DNA from: Gemmatimonadota bacterium
GTDB lineage: Bacteria > Gemmatimonadota > Gemmatimonadetes > Palauibacterales > Palauibacteraceae
Assembly: GCA_029861425.1 (NCBI GenBank)
Contig: JAOTZH010000017.1
Coordinates: forward strand, 1-33,608
Direction: 5' to 3'
Length of the DNA: 33,608 nucleotides
Below, in pieces: positions 8,335 through 15,736 of this stretch. Position 1 is the first letter of the stretch, and every line of letters starts with the position of its first letter. The notes beneath the pieces are model-generated. The model made no database searches, had not been told where the DNA came from, and saw nothing but the letters and a program-made list of their open reading frames with translations. The translations under genes and the position numbers were made by a program.

Positions 8335-8559
8335 GCGGAGCCTCGTTCGTTCGATGCGCCACGGATCGAGGGCTTCAGGTCCGGGATGAGACTGTCCGGA
8401 GAACCGCAGACCCCGAACGAAAGTAGGCCACAAATCTAGCAGGTTTCCAGCTTGCTTCAAGTCGGCGAGAGCGGGATCGAGGACCGTGCGGCCGGCTCGA
8501 TGGCGCCAGGCAGGAACCACGAACAAGCTCTCCCGCGAAGGCCGGCTCGCGGGTCGTAA

Positions 8560-9546
8560 TCAGTTCCAGCGGAGACCGCGTATCTGCTCGATATCGAGGT
8601 TCCCGCCGCTGAGCACGCAGACGACCCTCGTTCCCGGCGGCGCGTCGATCAGGTGGTGCAGGAGGGCGCCGACCGGCGCGGCGGCGGCGCCTTCGACCAC
8701 GAGCTTCGCACGTGTCATCAGCCACAGGAGCGCCTCGAAGATCTGGTCGTCCGGGAGCGTCACGACCTCCTCGACAAAGCGGCTCACGATCGAAGCGGTG
8801 TTCTTGCCGACCCGCTTCACGCGAAGGCCGTCGATGATGGTCTCGACCGTGTCGAGCGTCACCAGCTCCCCCGCCTCGACGCTTCGCTTCATTGCGGGAG
8901 CGCCGGACGACTCGACCCCGAACACCCGGATGTCCGGTTTTCCCGCTTTCAGCGACATGGAGTTTCCAGAGATCAGGCCGCCACCGCCGATCGGAAGGAC
9001 CGCGACCTCGACCTCGGGCCAGTCGTCCAGAACCTCGAGCCCCAGCGTGCCCTGACCGGCGATCAGACGAGGATCGTCGAACGGGTGCACGTATGTGTAC
9101 CCGTGCTCCTCGACCAGCTCGAGGGCCTTCTCGTTCGCTTCGTCCCAGATGGACCCGTGAAGGACCACTTTCGCTCCGTACCCTTCAGTCGCCGCGATCT
9201 TTGACTTCGTCGCGTTCTCCGCCATCAGGACCGTCGCCTCGATCCCGTACAGCTGGGCGGCGATCGCGACTCCCTGCGCATGATTCCCCGCGGACGAGCA
9301 GATGATGCCGCGGGCCCGCTCCTCCTCCGTGAGGTGGGCGATCACGTTGAGCGGTCCTCGAACCTTGTAAGAGCCGCCCTTTTGGAAGATCTCCGCCTTC
9401 AGCCGTACATCGAACCCGGACGCTTCGCTCAGGGAGCGGTTCGTGAGCAACGGCGTGTGATAGATGTGGGGCGCGACGTTCGCGCGGGCCCGCGCGAAGT
9501 CGTCGGTCCCGAGGGTCAGACCTGGAATCTCGATATGTCGCCCCAA
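8560..9546 (-). CDS. Threonine/serine dehydratase (PLP fold type II)
   Basis: The 328-residue product starts at TTG 9546 with GGAG 6 bases upstream; no other in-frame start is close by. It follows the threonine ammonia-lyase pattern: the PLP lysine K61 in QKGGSYKVRG, the substrate loop SSAGNHAQG (84-92) and the phosphate-binding glycine loop GGGGLISG (187-194). No C-terminal ACT-type regulatory domain is present, so the length fits the short catabolic or racemase-type enzymes, not the allosteric biosynthetic IlvA. It would convert Thr to 2-oxobutyrate and ammonia, or Ser to pyruvate; serine racemase cannot be excluded. It stands alone between the outer-membrane genes and the glycan locus, 214 bases from the divergent glycosyltransferase. 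Confidence 0.9.
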   Translation of the reverse strand: MGRHIEIPGLTLGTDDFARARANVAPHIYHTPLLTNRSLSEASGFDVRLKAEIFQKGGSYKVRGPLNVIAHLTEEERARGIICSSAGNHAQGVAIAAQLYGIEATVLMAENATKSKIAATEGYGAKVVLHGSIWDEANEKALELVEEHGYTYVHPFDDPRLIAGQGTLGLEVLDDWPEVEVAVLPIGGGGLISGNSMSLKAGKPDIRVFGVESSGAPAMKRSVEAGELVTLDTVETIIDGLRVKRVGKNTASIVSRFVEEVVTLPDDQIFEALLWLMTRAKLVVEGAAAAPVGALLHHLIDAPPGTRVVCVLSGGNLDIEQIRGLRWN

Positions 9547-9760
9547 GACGGGCTCCTGCGGTTCGAGCGACGGGTCATGGTCCCCCCGTGGAGTTCGAGT
9601 GAGGCCGAAAGGTGGTTACCCACGGACTGATCCATCAAGACACTCATCGTCGACCGGCTCCGACGGGACGGGTTCGGGCCGCGTCCTTGCCGTCGCGAAG
9701 CGGTCGATCCACCATGCGAGGCGGCGCCCCGAGAGCTCTCCGACGCACGAGCCGATAACG

Positions 9761-10624
9761 ATGCGACTCACGGTCATACTCAGCACCTACAACGCGCCCC
9801 GGCGGCTGGGGCTGGTGTTGACCGGCTACGAGGAACAGAAGTTCGACGGATTCGACATCGTCGTTGCCGACGACGGGTCTACGGACGCTACCGGAGAGTT
9901 GATCGAGGAGCACCGATCCCGCGGTCGGCTATCGCTCTCGCACGTTTGGCACCCGGACGAGGGCTTCCGGAAATGCGCGATCCTCAATCGGGCCATCGAG
10001 GCGGCGACCGGCGAATACCTCGTGATCAGCGACGGGGACTGCATCCCGCGCCCGGACTTCCTGGGAGTCCACGCGCGCCTCGCCCGACAGGGGCGTTTTC
10101 TGTCCGGCGGGCGGTGTCAGCTGACGCGTGAGTTGAGCGACTCGCTCGAGACGGACGATGTCGCGTCCGGCCGGGTGTTCGACCCGGCGTGGTTGGCGAG
10201 GTGTCGCGGCCTGGCACGTCCGCGGGACGGCATGAAGCTTCGAAGCCCCTCGTTGTCGATCCTGCTGGACCGGATCACCCCCACCCGAGCCACCTGGAAC
10301 GGTCACAACGCCTCCGGGTGGCGGCGCGACATCGTCGAGGTGAACGGCTTCGATGAGCGCCTGGGGTACGGCGGGGAGGACCGCGAGCTGGGCGAGCGCC
10401 TCAGCAACCACGGCGTCCAGGCCTTCCAGATCCGGCACCGGGCGGTGTGCTTCCATCTCGACCACGATCGCGGCTACGTGGACCCAGCGGTCGTGAAGCG
10501 CAACGACGAGATCCGGCGCGCGGTCACGAGCGGGAGCCGGCCCCACTGGACCGAGCACGGGATCGTGAAAGCGGGTACGGAGGCTACACCGGAGACGGCC
10601 ATGGAAGGGCCCGCGGGACTCTAG
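9761..10624 (+). CDS. Family 2 glycosyltransferase with galactosyltransferase-like C-terminus
   Basis: ATG 9761 is the first start that gives the typical GT-A opening (MRLTVILSTYNAPRRLG); the upstream in-frame extension has no start with better support. The 287-residue product shows VVADDGSTD (34-42) for nucleotide-sugar binding, DGDC (91-94) as the DxD-type metal site and GGED (204-207) for the acceptor/catalytic region. The segment GHNASGWRRDIVEVNGFDE fits the second half of chondroitin-polymerase and galactosyltransferase-like GT2 enzymes. The stop TAG overlaps the stop of the convergent glycosyltransferase. It is the only plus-strand GT of the locus. Donor and acceptor sugars are unknown. 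Confidence 0.87.
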   Translation: MRLTVILSTYNAPRRLGLVLTGYEEQKFDGFDIVVADDGSTDATGELIEEHRSRGRLSLSHVWHPDEGFRKCAILNRAIEAATGEYLVISDGDCIPRPDFLGVHARLARQGRFLSGGRCQLTRELSDSLETDDVASGRVFDPAWLARCRGLARPRDGMKLRSPSLSILLDRITPTRATWNGHNASGWRRDIVEVNGFDERLGYGGEDRELGERLSNHGVQAFQIRHRAVCFHLDHDRGYVDPAVVKRNDEIRRAVTSGSRPHWTEHGIVKAGTEATPETAMEGPAGL

Positions 10625-11427
10625 ACGAATCGGTCGATCCCCTCGGCCGCGCGGATCGAGGGAGACTCGAGGCGTTCCTCGAAACGCCGCGTGTTGTCTG
10701 GCGACTCCTCGCCCTCCGCATGCCACAGATGCAGGACCGGCACCGCGTGTCGGCCTTCTTTTCGCTTCACTCCGCCTCGAATCAGCCGCACGACAAGGTC
10801 GAAATCCTCGTTCCCCCAACCCACATAAGAGGAGTCGAATCCGTTCACGGCGATCAGGTCCTCGCGCCAGAGGCCGAGATTGCACCCGGTGACCCGTCGC
10901 CACTCGCCGCCGGAGAGCTTTCTGAGGGGGCCCAGGGGAAGCGTCACCAGCGGTGCGAACCGATCGATTCGACCGCGGAAGCGCTCACGCAGCCACCGTG
11001 CGCGAGGCCACCGGTGGGCCGGCTCGCGCGCCGCGAGCACCTCGTCGCTCAGATCCCGGTCCATTCTCACCCGCGTCCCCCGAACGAAGAACCCGCGCTC
11101 CGATAGCCGGGTGTGGGCCGCGACGAAGCGGGTCGGAGCAATGCAGTCCCCATCGAGGAACACCAGATAGTCCGCGTCCGTAGCGGCGGCCGCCCGGTTG
11201 CGGATCTCGGCCAGGCGAAACCCGCGGTCTTCGTGACGCACGTGCCGGACGGAGAGGCCTCGGGTCTCGGAAAACGACGCGATCGCGTTCCGGGTCGAGT
11301 CCCCCGAGCCGTCGTCCGCCACCGTGATCGAGAAGTCGCGGCAGGTCTGATCCGCCAGACTCTCCAGTGAAGCGCGAAGCGCGTCCGGCCGCTCATAGGT
11401 CGAGACGATGACCTCGATCCGCGTCAT
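10621..11427 (-). CDS. Family 2 glycosyltransferase, tandem paralog A
   Basis: The frame extends upstream to 11502, but the extra residues overlap the preceding gene's end; ATG 11427 (MTRIEVIVSTYERPDALR) gives the canonical GT-A start and 268 residues. VADDGSGDST (37-46) and DGDC (92-95) mark the nucleotide-sugar and metal sites; GWGNEDFDL near the C-terminus supplies the ED pair. The sequence aligns over its length with the gene at 11462, including FRGRIDR, LPLGP, CNLGLWREDLIAVNGF and VPVLHLWH, so the two arose by tandem duplication. The gap to that gene is 34 bases. It is the last gene of the minus-strand glycan operon, ending in a CTAG shared with the convergent GT. Confidence 0.87.
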   Translation of the reverse strand: MTRIEVIVSTYERPDALRASLESLADQTCRDFSITVADDGSGDSTRNAIASFSETRGLSVRHVRHEDRGFRLAEIRNRAAAATDADYLVFLDGDCIAPTRFVAAHTRLSERGFFVRGTRVRMDRDLSDEVLAAREPAHRWPRARWLRERFRGRIDRFAPLVTLPLGPLRKLSGGEWRRVTGCNLGLWREDLIAVNGFDSSYVGWGNEDFDLVVRLIRGGVKRKEGRHAVPVLHLWHAEGEESPDNTRRFEERLESPSIRAAEGIDRFV

Positions 11428-11461
11428 CGGGCCCGATCTCGCGCGCCGCCGCCCCGCAGGA

Positions 11462-12268
11462 TCAAGCCTGTGGCTCCAGGCCGCGAGTGGCTCGGAACCC
11501 ACGCGACCTCAGCCGTTCCTCGAACACCCGCTCGTTCTCGGGATCCGCAGATCGCTCCGGGTGCCAGAGATGAAGGACCGGGACGGCGTATCGTCCCTCC
11601 TTCCTCCGCACTCCGTATCGGATCAGCCGCAGGGCGAGATCCACGTCCTCCGGCCCCGGCCCAGCGATCTCCTCCTCGAACCCCCCGATCGCGAGCAGGT
11701 CATCCCGCCACGCGGCCACGTTGCAGCCCTTCACCCCCTTCCATTTTCGTCCGCGCAGCAGTCGGGTCGGTCCGAGCGGGAGACGGAAGAGCGGGGAGGC
11801 GCGATCGATTCGGCCGCGAAGGCGATGTGCGAGCCAGCGGCCGGCGCTCCACTCGTGCGCCGCGACGCGCCCGCCCAGGATCTCCGTGGTCAGCGATTCC
11901 CCGATCATGATGCGGCTTCCACGGACGAAACGGCCGGACTCCGCGAGCTTCGCGTGAGACCTCACGAAGTCGGGACGAACCAGGCAATCGCCGTCGATGA
12001 AGATGAGATAATCCGCGGGCGTCTCGATAATCGCCTTGTTCAGGACGGTCGATTTTCGTGGCCCCTCATCCGGCTGCCACACGTGTCGAAACGCCGTCGC
12101 GGTGGATCCTCCGAGCTCTTCGATGACGCGTTTCGTGGCGTCCGTCGATCCGTCGTCGGCGACCGTGACGCTGAACGGTTCATACGTCTGCGCGGTCAGG
12201 CTCGTGAGGACGGCACGCAAAGCGTCGGGGCGGTCATAGGTCGCGACGACGACCGAGATCTCAGTCAT
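11462..12268 (-). CDS. Family 2 glycosyltransferase, tandem paralog B
   Basis: ATG 12268 overlaps the stop of the upstream sulfotransferase by 8 bases. The 268-residue product has the GT-A start (VVVATYDRPDALR), DDGSTDAT (38-45), DGDC (92-95) and a C-terminal GPGPEDVDLALRLIRYG region. It is the paralog of the gene at 10621. It keeps HVWQPDEGPRKSTVLNKA, whereas the paralog has a diverged HVRHEDRGFRLAEIRNRA. Such differences in the acceptor side suggest that the two transfer to different positions or use different donors. Overlapping frames place it in one operon with three sulfotransferases. Sugar specificity is unknown. Confidence 0.87.
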   Translation of the reverse strand: MTEISVVVATYDRPDALRAVLTSLTAQTYEPFSVTVADDGSTDATKRVIEELGGSTATAFRHVWQPDEGPRKSTVLNKAIIETPADYLIFIDGDCLVRPDFVRSHAKLAESGRFVRGSRIMIGESLTTEILGGRVAAHEWSAGRWLAHRLRGRIDRASPLFRLPLGPTRLLRGRKWKGVKGCNVAAWRDDLLAIGGFEEEIAGPGPEDVDLALRLIRYGVRRKEGRYAVPVLHLWHPERSADPENERVFEERLRSRGFRATRGLEPQA

Positions 12269-13076
12269 CGAAGTGCTCTGCCCACCGCGAGGAGGCGAAG
12301 TGCCGCTCGAGCTCGGCGAAGTTCGTGATCGCCTCAGCCAGCGGCCGTACTTCCTGTTTCACGAGCGGCGCCCGGAGAGGCTCTGGTCGAAGGTCGAGAA
12401 ACTCCTGCAGGCTGGTCGCGCGCGCGCCGCGATCCGCGACGAAGTCCTCGTAGTCGATGTCGAGCTTTCGGTGGTCGCCGAACAACGTGGAGTATCGGTC
12501 ATGCTGCGTCGTCGTCTCGCTGAAGAAACGCTCGCACGACGCGGGCTGGAGGTGCACCTGGAGCGCGCTCCGGTTCTCCGGAGATCGCGTCCCGTACACC
12601 CGCGTCTTCCTCGCGATCACCAGCGAGAGATAGGTCCGCAGGACATTGCGTCGACGCAGGTGGACCACACGCAGATCCTGTCGGGCCCGAAGCCACTCCC
12701 GGGCGGACGCGAAGATCGGCCGCTCCACGTGGGCGTAGAAGACCTTGCAGCCCACAGCCGCGATTTCGTCCCGGTAGCCGGCGAACACGCCGGTCTCGAA
12801 GAAGTGCACCGGAGCGAGATCTCTCGCCCGCCGAGCCACACCCCTCCAGTTCTCGAACCCCGGAGTGTTGTATCCCGCTTTCGCCGGGTTCAGGACCTCG
12901 CCGAACGAGACGACGCCGGGGTGCGAGCGGAGGGTCTGGACCAGGAGCGAGGATCCCGTCCGCGCCGTGCCAAGGATGATGAACGGGACATATCCGCGGT
13001 TGTCGCCGGCCCACTCGTCCGGAAACGGAGGCTGAAACGGGGCGGCGAGACGCTCGCCCAGTGTCCGGACGCTCAT
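12261..13076 (-). CDS. Sulfotransferase 1 (PAPS-dependent, Stf0-like type)
   Basis: ATG 13076 overlaps the stop of sulfotransferase 2 as ATGA, and gives 271 residues; the open frame upstream to 13157 is not supported. The 5'-phosphosulfate loop is ILGTARTGSSLLVQTL (about 35-49), and the 3'-phosphate motif is VVHLRRRNVLRTYLSLVIARK (137-157), with Arg141 and Ser151 at the expected places. The following SHPGVVSFGEVLNP is typical of sulfotransferases acting on carbohydrates such as the Stf0 and keratan-type families. It would move sulfate from PAPS to a sugar hydroxyl in the cytoplasm. It lies between two glycosyltransferase sets in a coupled operon. Acceptor unknown. Confidence 0.85.
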   Translation of the reverse strand: MSVRTLGERLAAPFQPPFPDEWAGDNRGYVPFIILGTARTGSSLLVQTLRSHPGVVSFGEVLNPAKAGYNTPGFENWRGVARRARDLAPVHFFETGVFAGYRDEIAAVGCKVFYAHVERPIFASAREWLRARQDLRVVHLRRRNVLRTYLSLVIARKTRVYGTRSPENRSALQVHLQPASCERFFSETTTQHDRYSTLFGDHRKLDIDYEDFVADRGARATSLQEFLDLRPEPLRAPLVKQEVRPLAEAITNFAELERHFASSRWAEHFDD

Positions 13077-13948
13077 TCGTATCCCACCAGCCGCATCGCG
13101 GAGGCGAACGTCGACGCGACCTGTCCCGCGATCGCCTCGTCCATCTCGTCTCGCCAACCGTCGATCCGACCCTTGCGGATGAACCTCCCCTCCCCCCGGG
13201 CGCGGCCCTCGTACGCTTCCGCCCCGTGTCGCTCCTCGACCCGCCGCATGGCGTCGAAAGAGCCGCGTTCCGCTACCTCCGACAACCGCCGATCGTCGGC
13301 GTCGAGATCGAGGAACGATACGATGCGACGGAGCTCGTCCTCCCGGTCGAGAACGAGGTCCTCGTACCTGACCACAAGGACGTTTCCTGACCGTGCGGCT
13401 CGCCGACTGTTACGACGGACCTGGTGATCCCAGCGGATCAGGTGCTTGTTCCAATAGCGGAAGCAACCGCTGCCGTACATGTACTGCTCCACGAAGGACC
13501 CGATTCCGGTCGTCCGGTCGTCGAAGAGCACCCGGTACATGTGCCAGAAGGAGACGAGGACGGCGCGAGGGTCGCGGACCAGATAGAGGATGCGTGGATA
13601 TGCGCGTGCATGTAGGGGGTACTCGTTCCGGAAGACGCGCGGATCGGGTAGCGGGGCGTAGTTCGCGATGTCGCGGTCGCGTCCATGCACGAAGGGAACG
13701 AAGTCCCCCACATTGAGGAGATTGATGTCGCTCGAGCGATCGGGCTGGATGAGCAGCGCGAGCATGTACGCGACCCACGTGTTGCCGGACTTCGGGTGGC
13801 CGACGAGGAACGTGTCGGTCGGCCTCAGCGAGGCCCGGAACTCCGGCTCGTGACGGCGGGCTCGCGCCTCGTAGTAGCCGAGGTAGAGCTTCGCCCGGCC
13901 GAACCAGCGCTTGAGCGTGGCCTCCTCCGGCCCGATCACCGTGTCCAC
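13073..13948 (-). CDS. Sulfotransferase 2 (Sulfotransfer_1 type)
   Basis: The GTG at 13948 has GGAGG close upstream and gives 291 residues; a GTG at 13939 would overlap the previous stop as GTGA and is the alternative. The open frame reaches 14023 without support. Motifs match the classic SULT layout: FLVGHPKSGNTWV (47-59) with the catalytic-type Lys53, YLVRDPRAVLVSF (122-134) for the 3'-phosphate, and RKGRIDGWRDEM (258-269), the counterpart of the RKG-xxGDWK motif that closes over PAPS. It is therefore a different subfamily from its two neighbours. Acceptor is probably a glycan or lipid made by this locus; that is inference from context. Confidence 0.85.
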   Translation of the reverse strand: MDTVIGPEEATLKRWFGRAKLYLGYYEARARRHEPEFRASLRPTDTFLVGHPKSGNTWVAYMLALLIQPDRSSDINLLNVGDFVPFVHGRDRDIANYAPLPDPRVFRNEYPLHARAYPRILYLVRDPRAVLVSFWHMYRVLFDDRTTGIGSFVEQYMYGSGCFRYWNKHLIRWDHQVRRNSRRAARSGNVLVVRYEDLVLDREDELRRIVSFLDLDADDRRLSEVAERGSFDAMRRVEERHGAEAYEGRARGEGRFIRKGRIDGWRDEMDEAIAGQVASTFASAMRLVGYE

Positions 13949-14712
13949 GGCACCTCCAGCCCGAGGGCCGCCAGCCGCGCGGCGTGTCCGGAGTAGCGGG
14001 CCTCGAGGTCGGATCTCACCCAATCGGGCATCCGCACCGGGTCGGAGGACCCGACGGTCCGGCCAAGGGTTCCCGGCTCGAGCATGATCGTGTCGTCTAC
14101 CTCGAGGAACCGGAAGAGGTCACCGAGGAGCCCCGCCGGGCGTCCCCGGATGTCGTCGTAGAACCCGACGAACACCCGATCCTCGCCGAAGACACCCCGC
14201 CATCGCTCGATGCAGCCCGCGTAGTCGCTACGCGCGACCACGGAGTCCGATTCGAAGAACTCGATCAGCTCATCGCGCGTGAGGTCTTCGACCTCGCGCC
14301 CGATCCAGATGGGAAAGTCGTTTCGCACCTGAGACCATGTGCGCTCGACCGGATCACGCATGAGATAGATGATCTTCGTGTCGGGCATCCACTCGCCGAC
14401 GCGCCGCACCGTGTCATCGTCGAGTGTGGCATACGCGGGCGTGATCTCGCCGCGAAGTCTTCTCCGGGGCGGTCGTTCGCGTACCCGGTGTGCGTAACGC
14501 AGCCGGTTGACGAGATCGCGGACCGATCCCGACGCGCCGCGCTCTCCCAGCTTCCGGTCGAAGAAATGGATCTCCTTCCGTTCGATTTGGATCTGGGGGT
14601 GCGCCCGCAGCTGGGTCGCCAGCCACGTCGTCCCGGATCGCATGGCGCCGATCCCCAGGAACCCGGGCATCAGCCCCCGAAACCACGTCGTTCGATCCGT
14701 GAGCGCGGTCAC
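13936..14712 (-). CDS. Sulfotransferase 3 (heparan-sulfotransferase-like)
   Basis: GTG 14712 overlaps the stop of the upstream glycosyltransferase as GTGA and gives 258 residues; an ATG at 14670 is possible. The longer frame to 15162 covers the glycosyltransferase in another phase and is not real coding. The PAPS loop is GAMRSGTTW (22-30), with Arg in place of the usual Lys. KEIHFFD (46-52) and GEITPAY (88-94) are hallmarks shared with N-deacetylase/sulfotransferase and 3-O-sulfotransferase-type enzymes. The 3'-phosphate motif is IYLMRDPVERTWSQ (115-128). It would sulfate an amino or hydroxyl group of a polysaccharide. Its stop overlaps the next gene. Confidence 0.85.
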   Translation of the reverse strand: MTALTDRTTWFRGLMPGFLGIGAMRSGTTWLATQLRAHPQIQIERKEIHFFDRKLGERGASGSVRDLVNRLRYAHRVRERPPRRRLRGEITPAYATLDDDTVRRVGEWMPDTKIIYLMRDPVERTWSQVRNDFPIWIGREVEDLTRDELIEFFESDSVVARSDYAGCIERWRGVFGEDRVFVGFYDDIRGRPAGLLGDLFRFLEVDDTIMLEPGTLGRTVGSSDPVRMPDWVRSDLEARYSGHAARLAALGLEVPWTR

Positions 14713-15575
14713 TGGACCTGGCGGTCCAGAAAGTCGCGCGGAAGGGGTCGAAACCGCCGCCGCGACCCGGTATCCCCCTCCTTGACCGCCTGAAAGTTCT
14801 CCCACTCGCGTCGCTTCCGGTCGCTCGGAAACTCGCCGGTCGACCAGTGGCTGAACTCGTCTTCCTCGGCGTACTTGAGCTCGTAGAAGCAGACCGGCCG
14901 GAGCGTGCGGACGCGGGCGTCGGGGGCCCGCCCGATCCCTTCCCAGTGCTCGTATTTCCCGAACCGGTACTCCAGCTCGTTCGGGAACATCATGACTTCC
15001 TTGTTCACCTCCCCGCGAGCCTCGAAATAGTCGCCGGACAGGTCCCGATACACCGTTTGTCCCTTCAGCTTCCAGCACTCGTTCGAAACCCTCGCGATAC
15101 GAGCGAGCAGCCGCAGGAACGCCCCCCTCGCGCGGCGTCTCAGCACCATGTCCCCGTCCCATTTACACACGTACTTCGAACGGCAGTGTGAAAGCCCGAA
15201 GTTGTTGAAGTAGACGAGGCTGTGGACGGAGTCCTCCGGGGTAGCGTCGTGCTCCGGTCCGTAGCGGGCGAGAGTGTGGGGATAGGAGACGATGCGGAGC
15301 CGACCTTCGGCATCGTGCCTCGCCGCCAAGGCGCGGGCGATCTCGACGGTCGAGTCGGTAGAGCCGTTGTCGACGAGTACGAGCTCGTCGAAGACCTCGA
15401 TGATGGACAGGAGGCAGGGCTCGAGCTTTCGCTCTTCGTCCTTCACCCGCAGGAGCGCCGTCACGGTCGGACTCCGATCCGGGTGCGGGAGAACGAGGTC
15501 GAACTCCGGCAGGCTCTCACGGTTCGACAGCCGGAACTCGGCCCCTGGGACGGTACTGTCCGGCGCTGCGTTCAT
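14709..15575 (-). CDS. Family 2 glycosyltransferase, first gene of the sulfation operon
   Basis: ATG 15575 with GGAG about 5 bases upstream gives 288 residues. The GT-A core runs from TVTALLRVKDEERKLEPCL through ELVLVDNGSTDST (65-77) to KWDGDMVL (138-145), the metal-binding DxD. The KDEE start resembles WaaE/SunS-type inverting GT2 enzymes rather than the other three GTs of this locus. The C-terminal half is rich in aromatic residues and charges and shows no membrane segment, so it is a soluble or peripheral cytoplasmic enzyme. It heads a six-gene operon in which nearly every junction overlaps, and it is divergent from the propeller gene at 15737. Confidence 0.85.
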   Translation of the reverse strand: MNAAPDSTVPGAEFRLSNRESLPEFDLVLPHPDRSPTVTALLRVKDEERKLEPCLLSIIEVFDELVLVDNGSTDSTVEIARALAARHDAEGRLRIVSYPHTLARYGPEHDATPEDSVHSLVYFNNFGLSHCRSKYVCKWDGDMVLRRRARGAFLRLLARIARVSNECWKLKGQTVYRDLSGDYFEARGEVNKEVMMFPNELEYRFGKYEHWEGIGRAPDARVRTLRPVCFYELKYAEEDEFSHWSTGEFPSDRKRREWENFQAVKEGDTGSRRRFRPLPRDFLDRQVQ

Positions 15576-15671
15576 CGGCTCCAGGGTTCATGAGGGGTGC
15601 TCGAATGGCCGGCCGGCGCGGACGACGAGTAGACGCAAGGTCGGGCGACATCACATAATCTGCTTCGCCAC

Positions 15672-15701
15672 ATCTCGCGGCAACGAGATCCGCGGCCGCG
15701 G
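15672..15701. other. Palindromes in the gap between divergent operons
   Basis: ATCTCG (15672-15677) and CGAGAT (15684-15689) can form a 6-bp stem with loop CGGCAA, followed at once by the palindrome CCGCGGCCGCGG (15690-15701). They sit 36 bases before the propeller gene start and in the shared upstream region of the glycosyltransferase operon. A regulatory role is possible but unproven. Confidence 0.25.
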
Positions 15702-15736
15702 TCTCGCGAGGATGCAGCAACGACCGGCAACGGAGA

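Noticed and set aside
8335-8526. Longer N-terminus of the Omp85 gene
   Set aside because: The extra residues look non-coding and would hide the lipoprotein-type signal; a TTG at 8334 has a ribosome site.
14713-15162. Upstream extension of sulfotransferase 3 over the glycosyltransferase
   Set aside because: The region is coding in another frame for the glycosyltransferase with its DNGSTD and DGD motifs; the extension has no domain.
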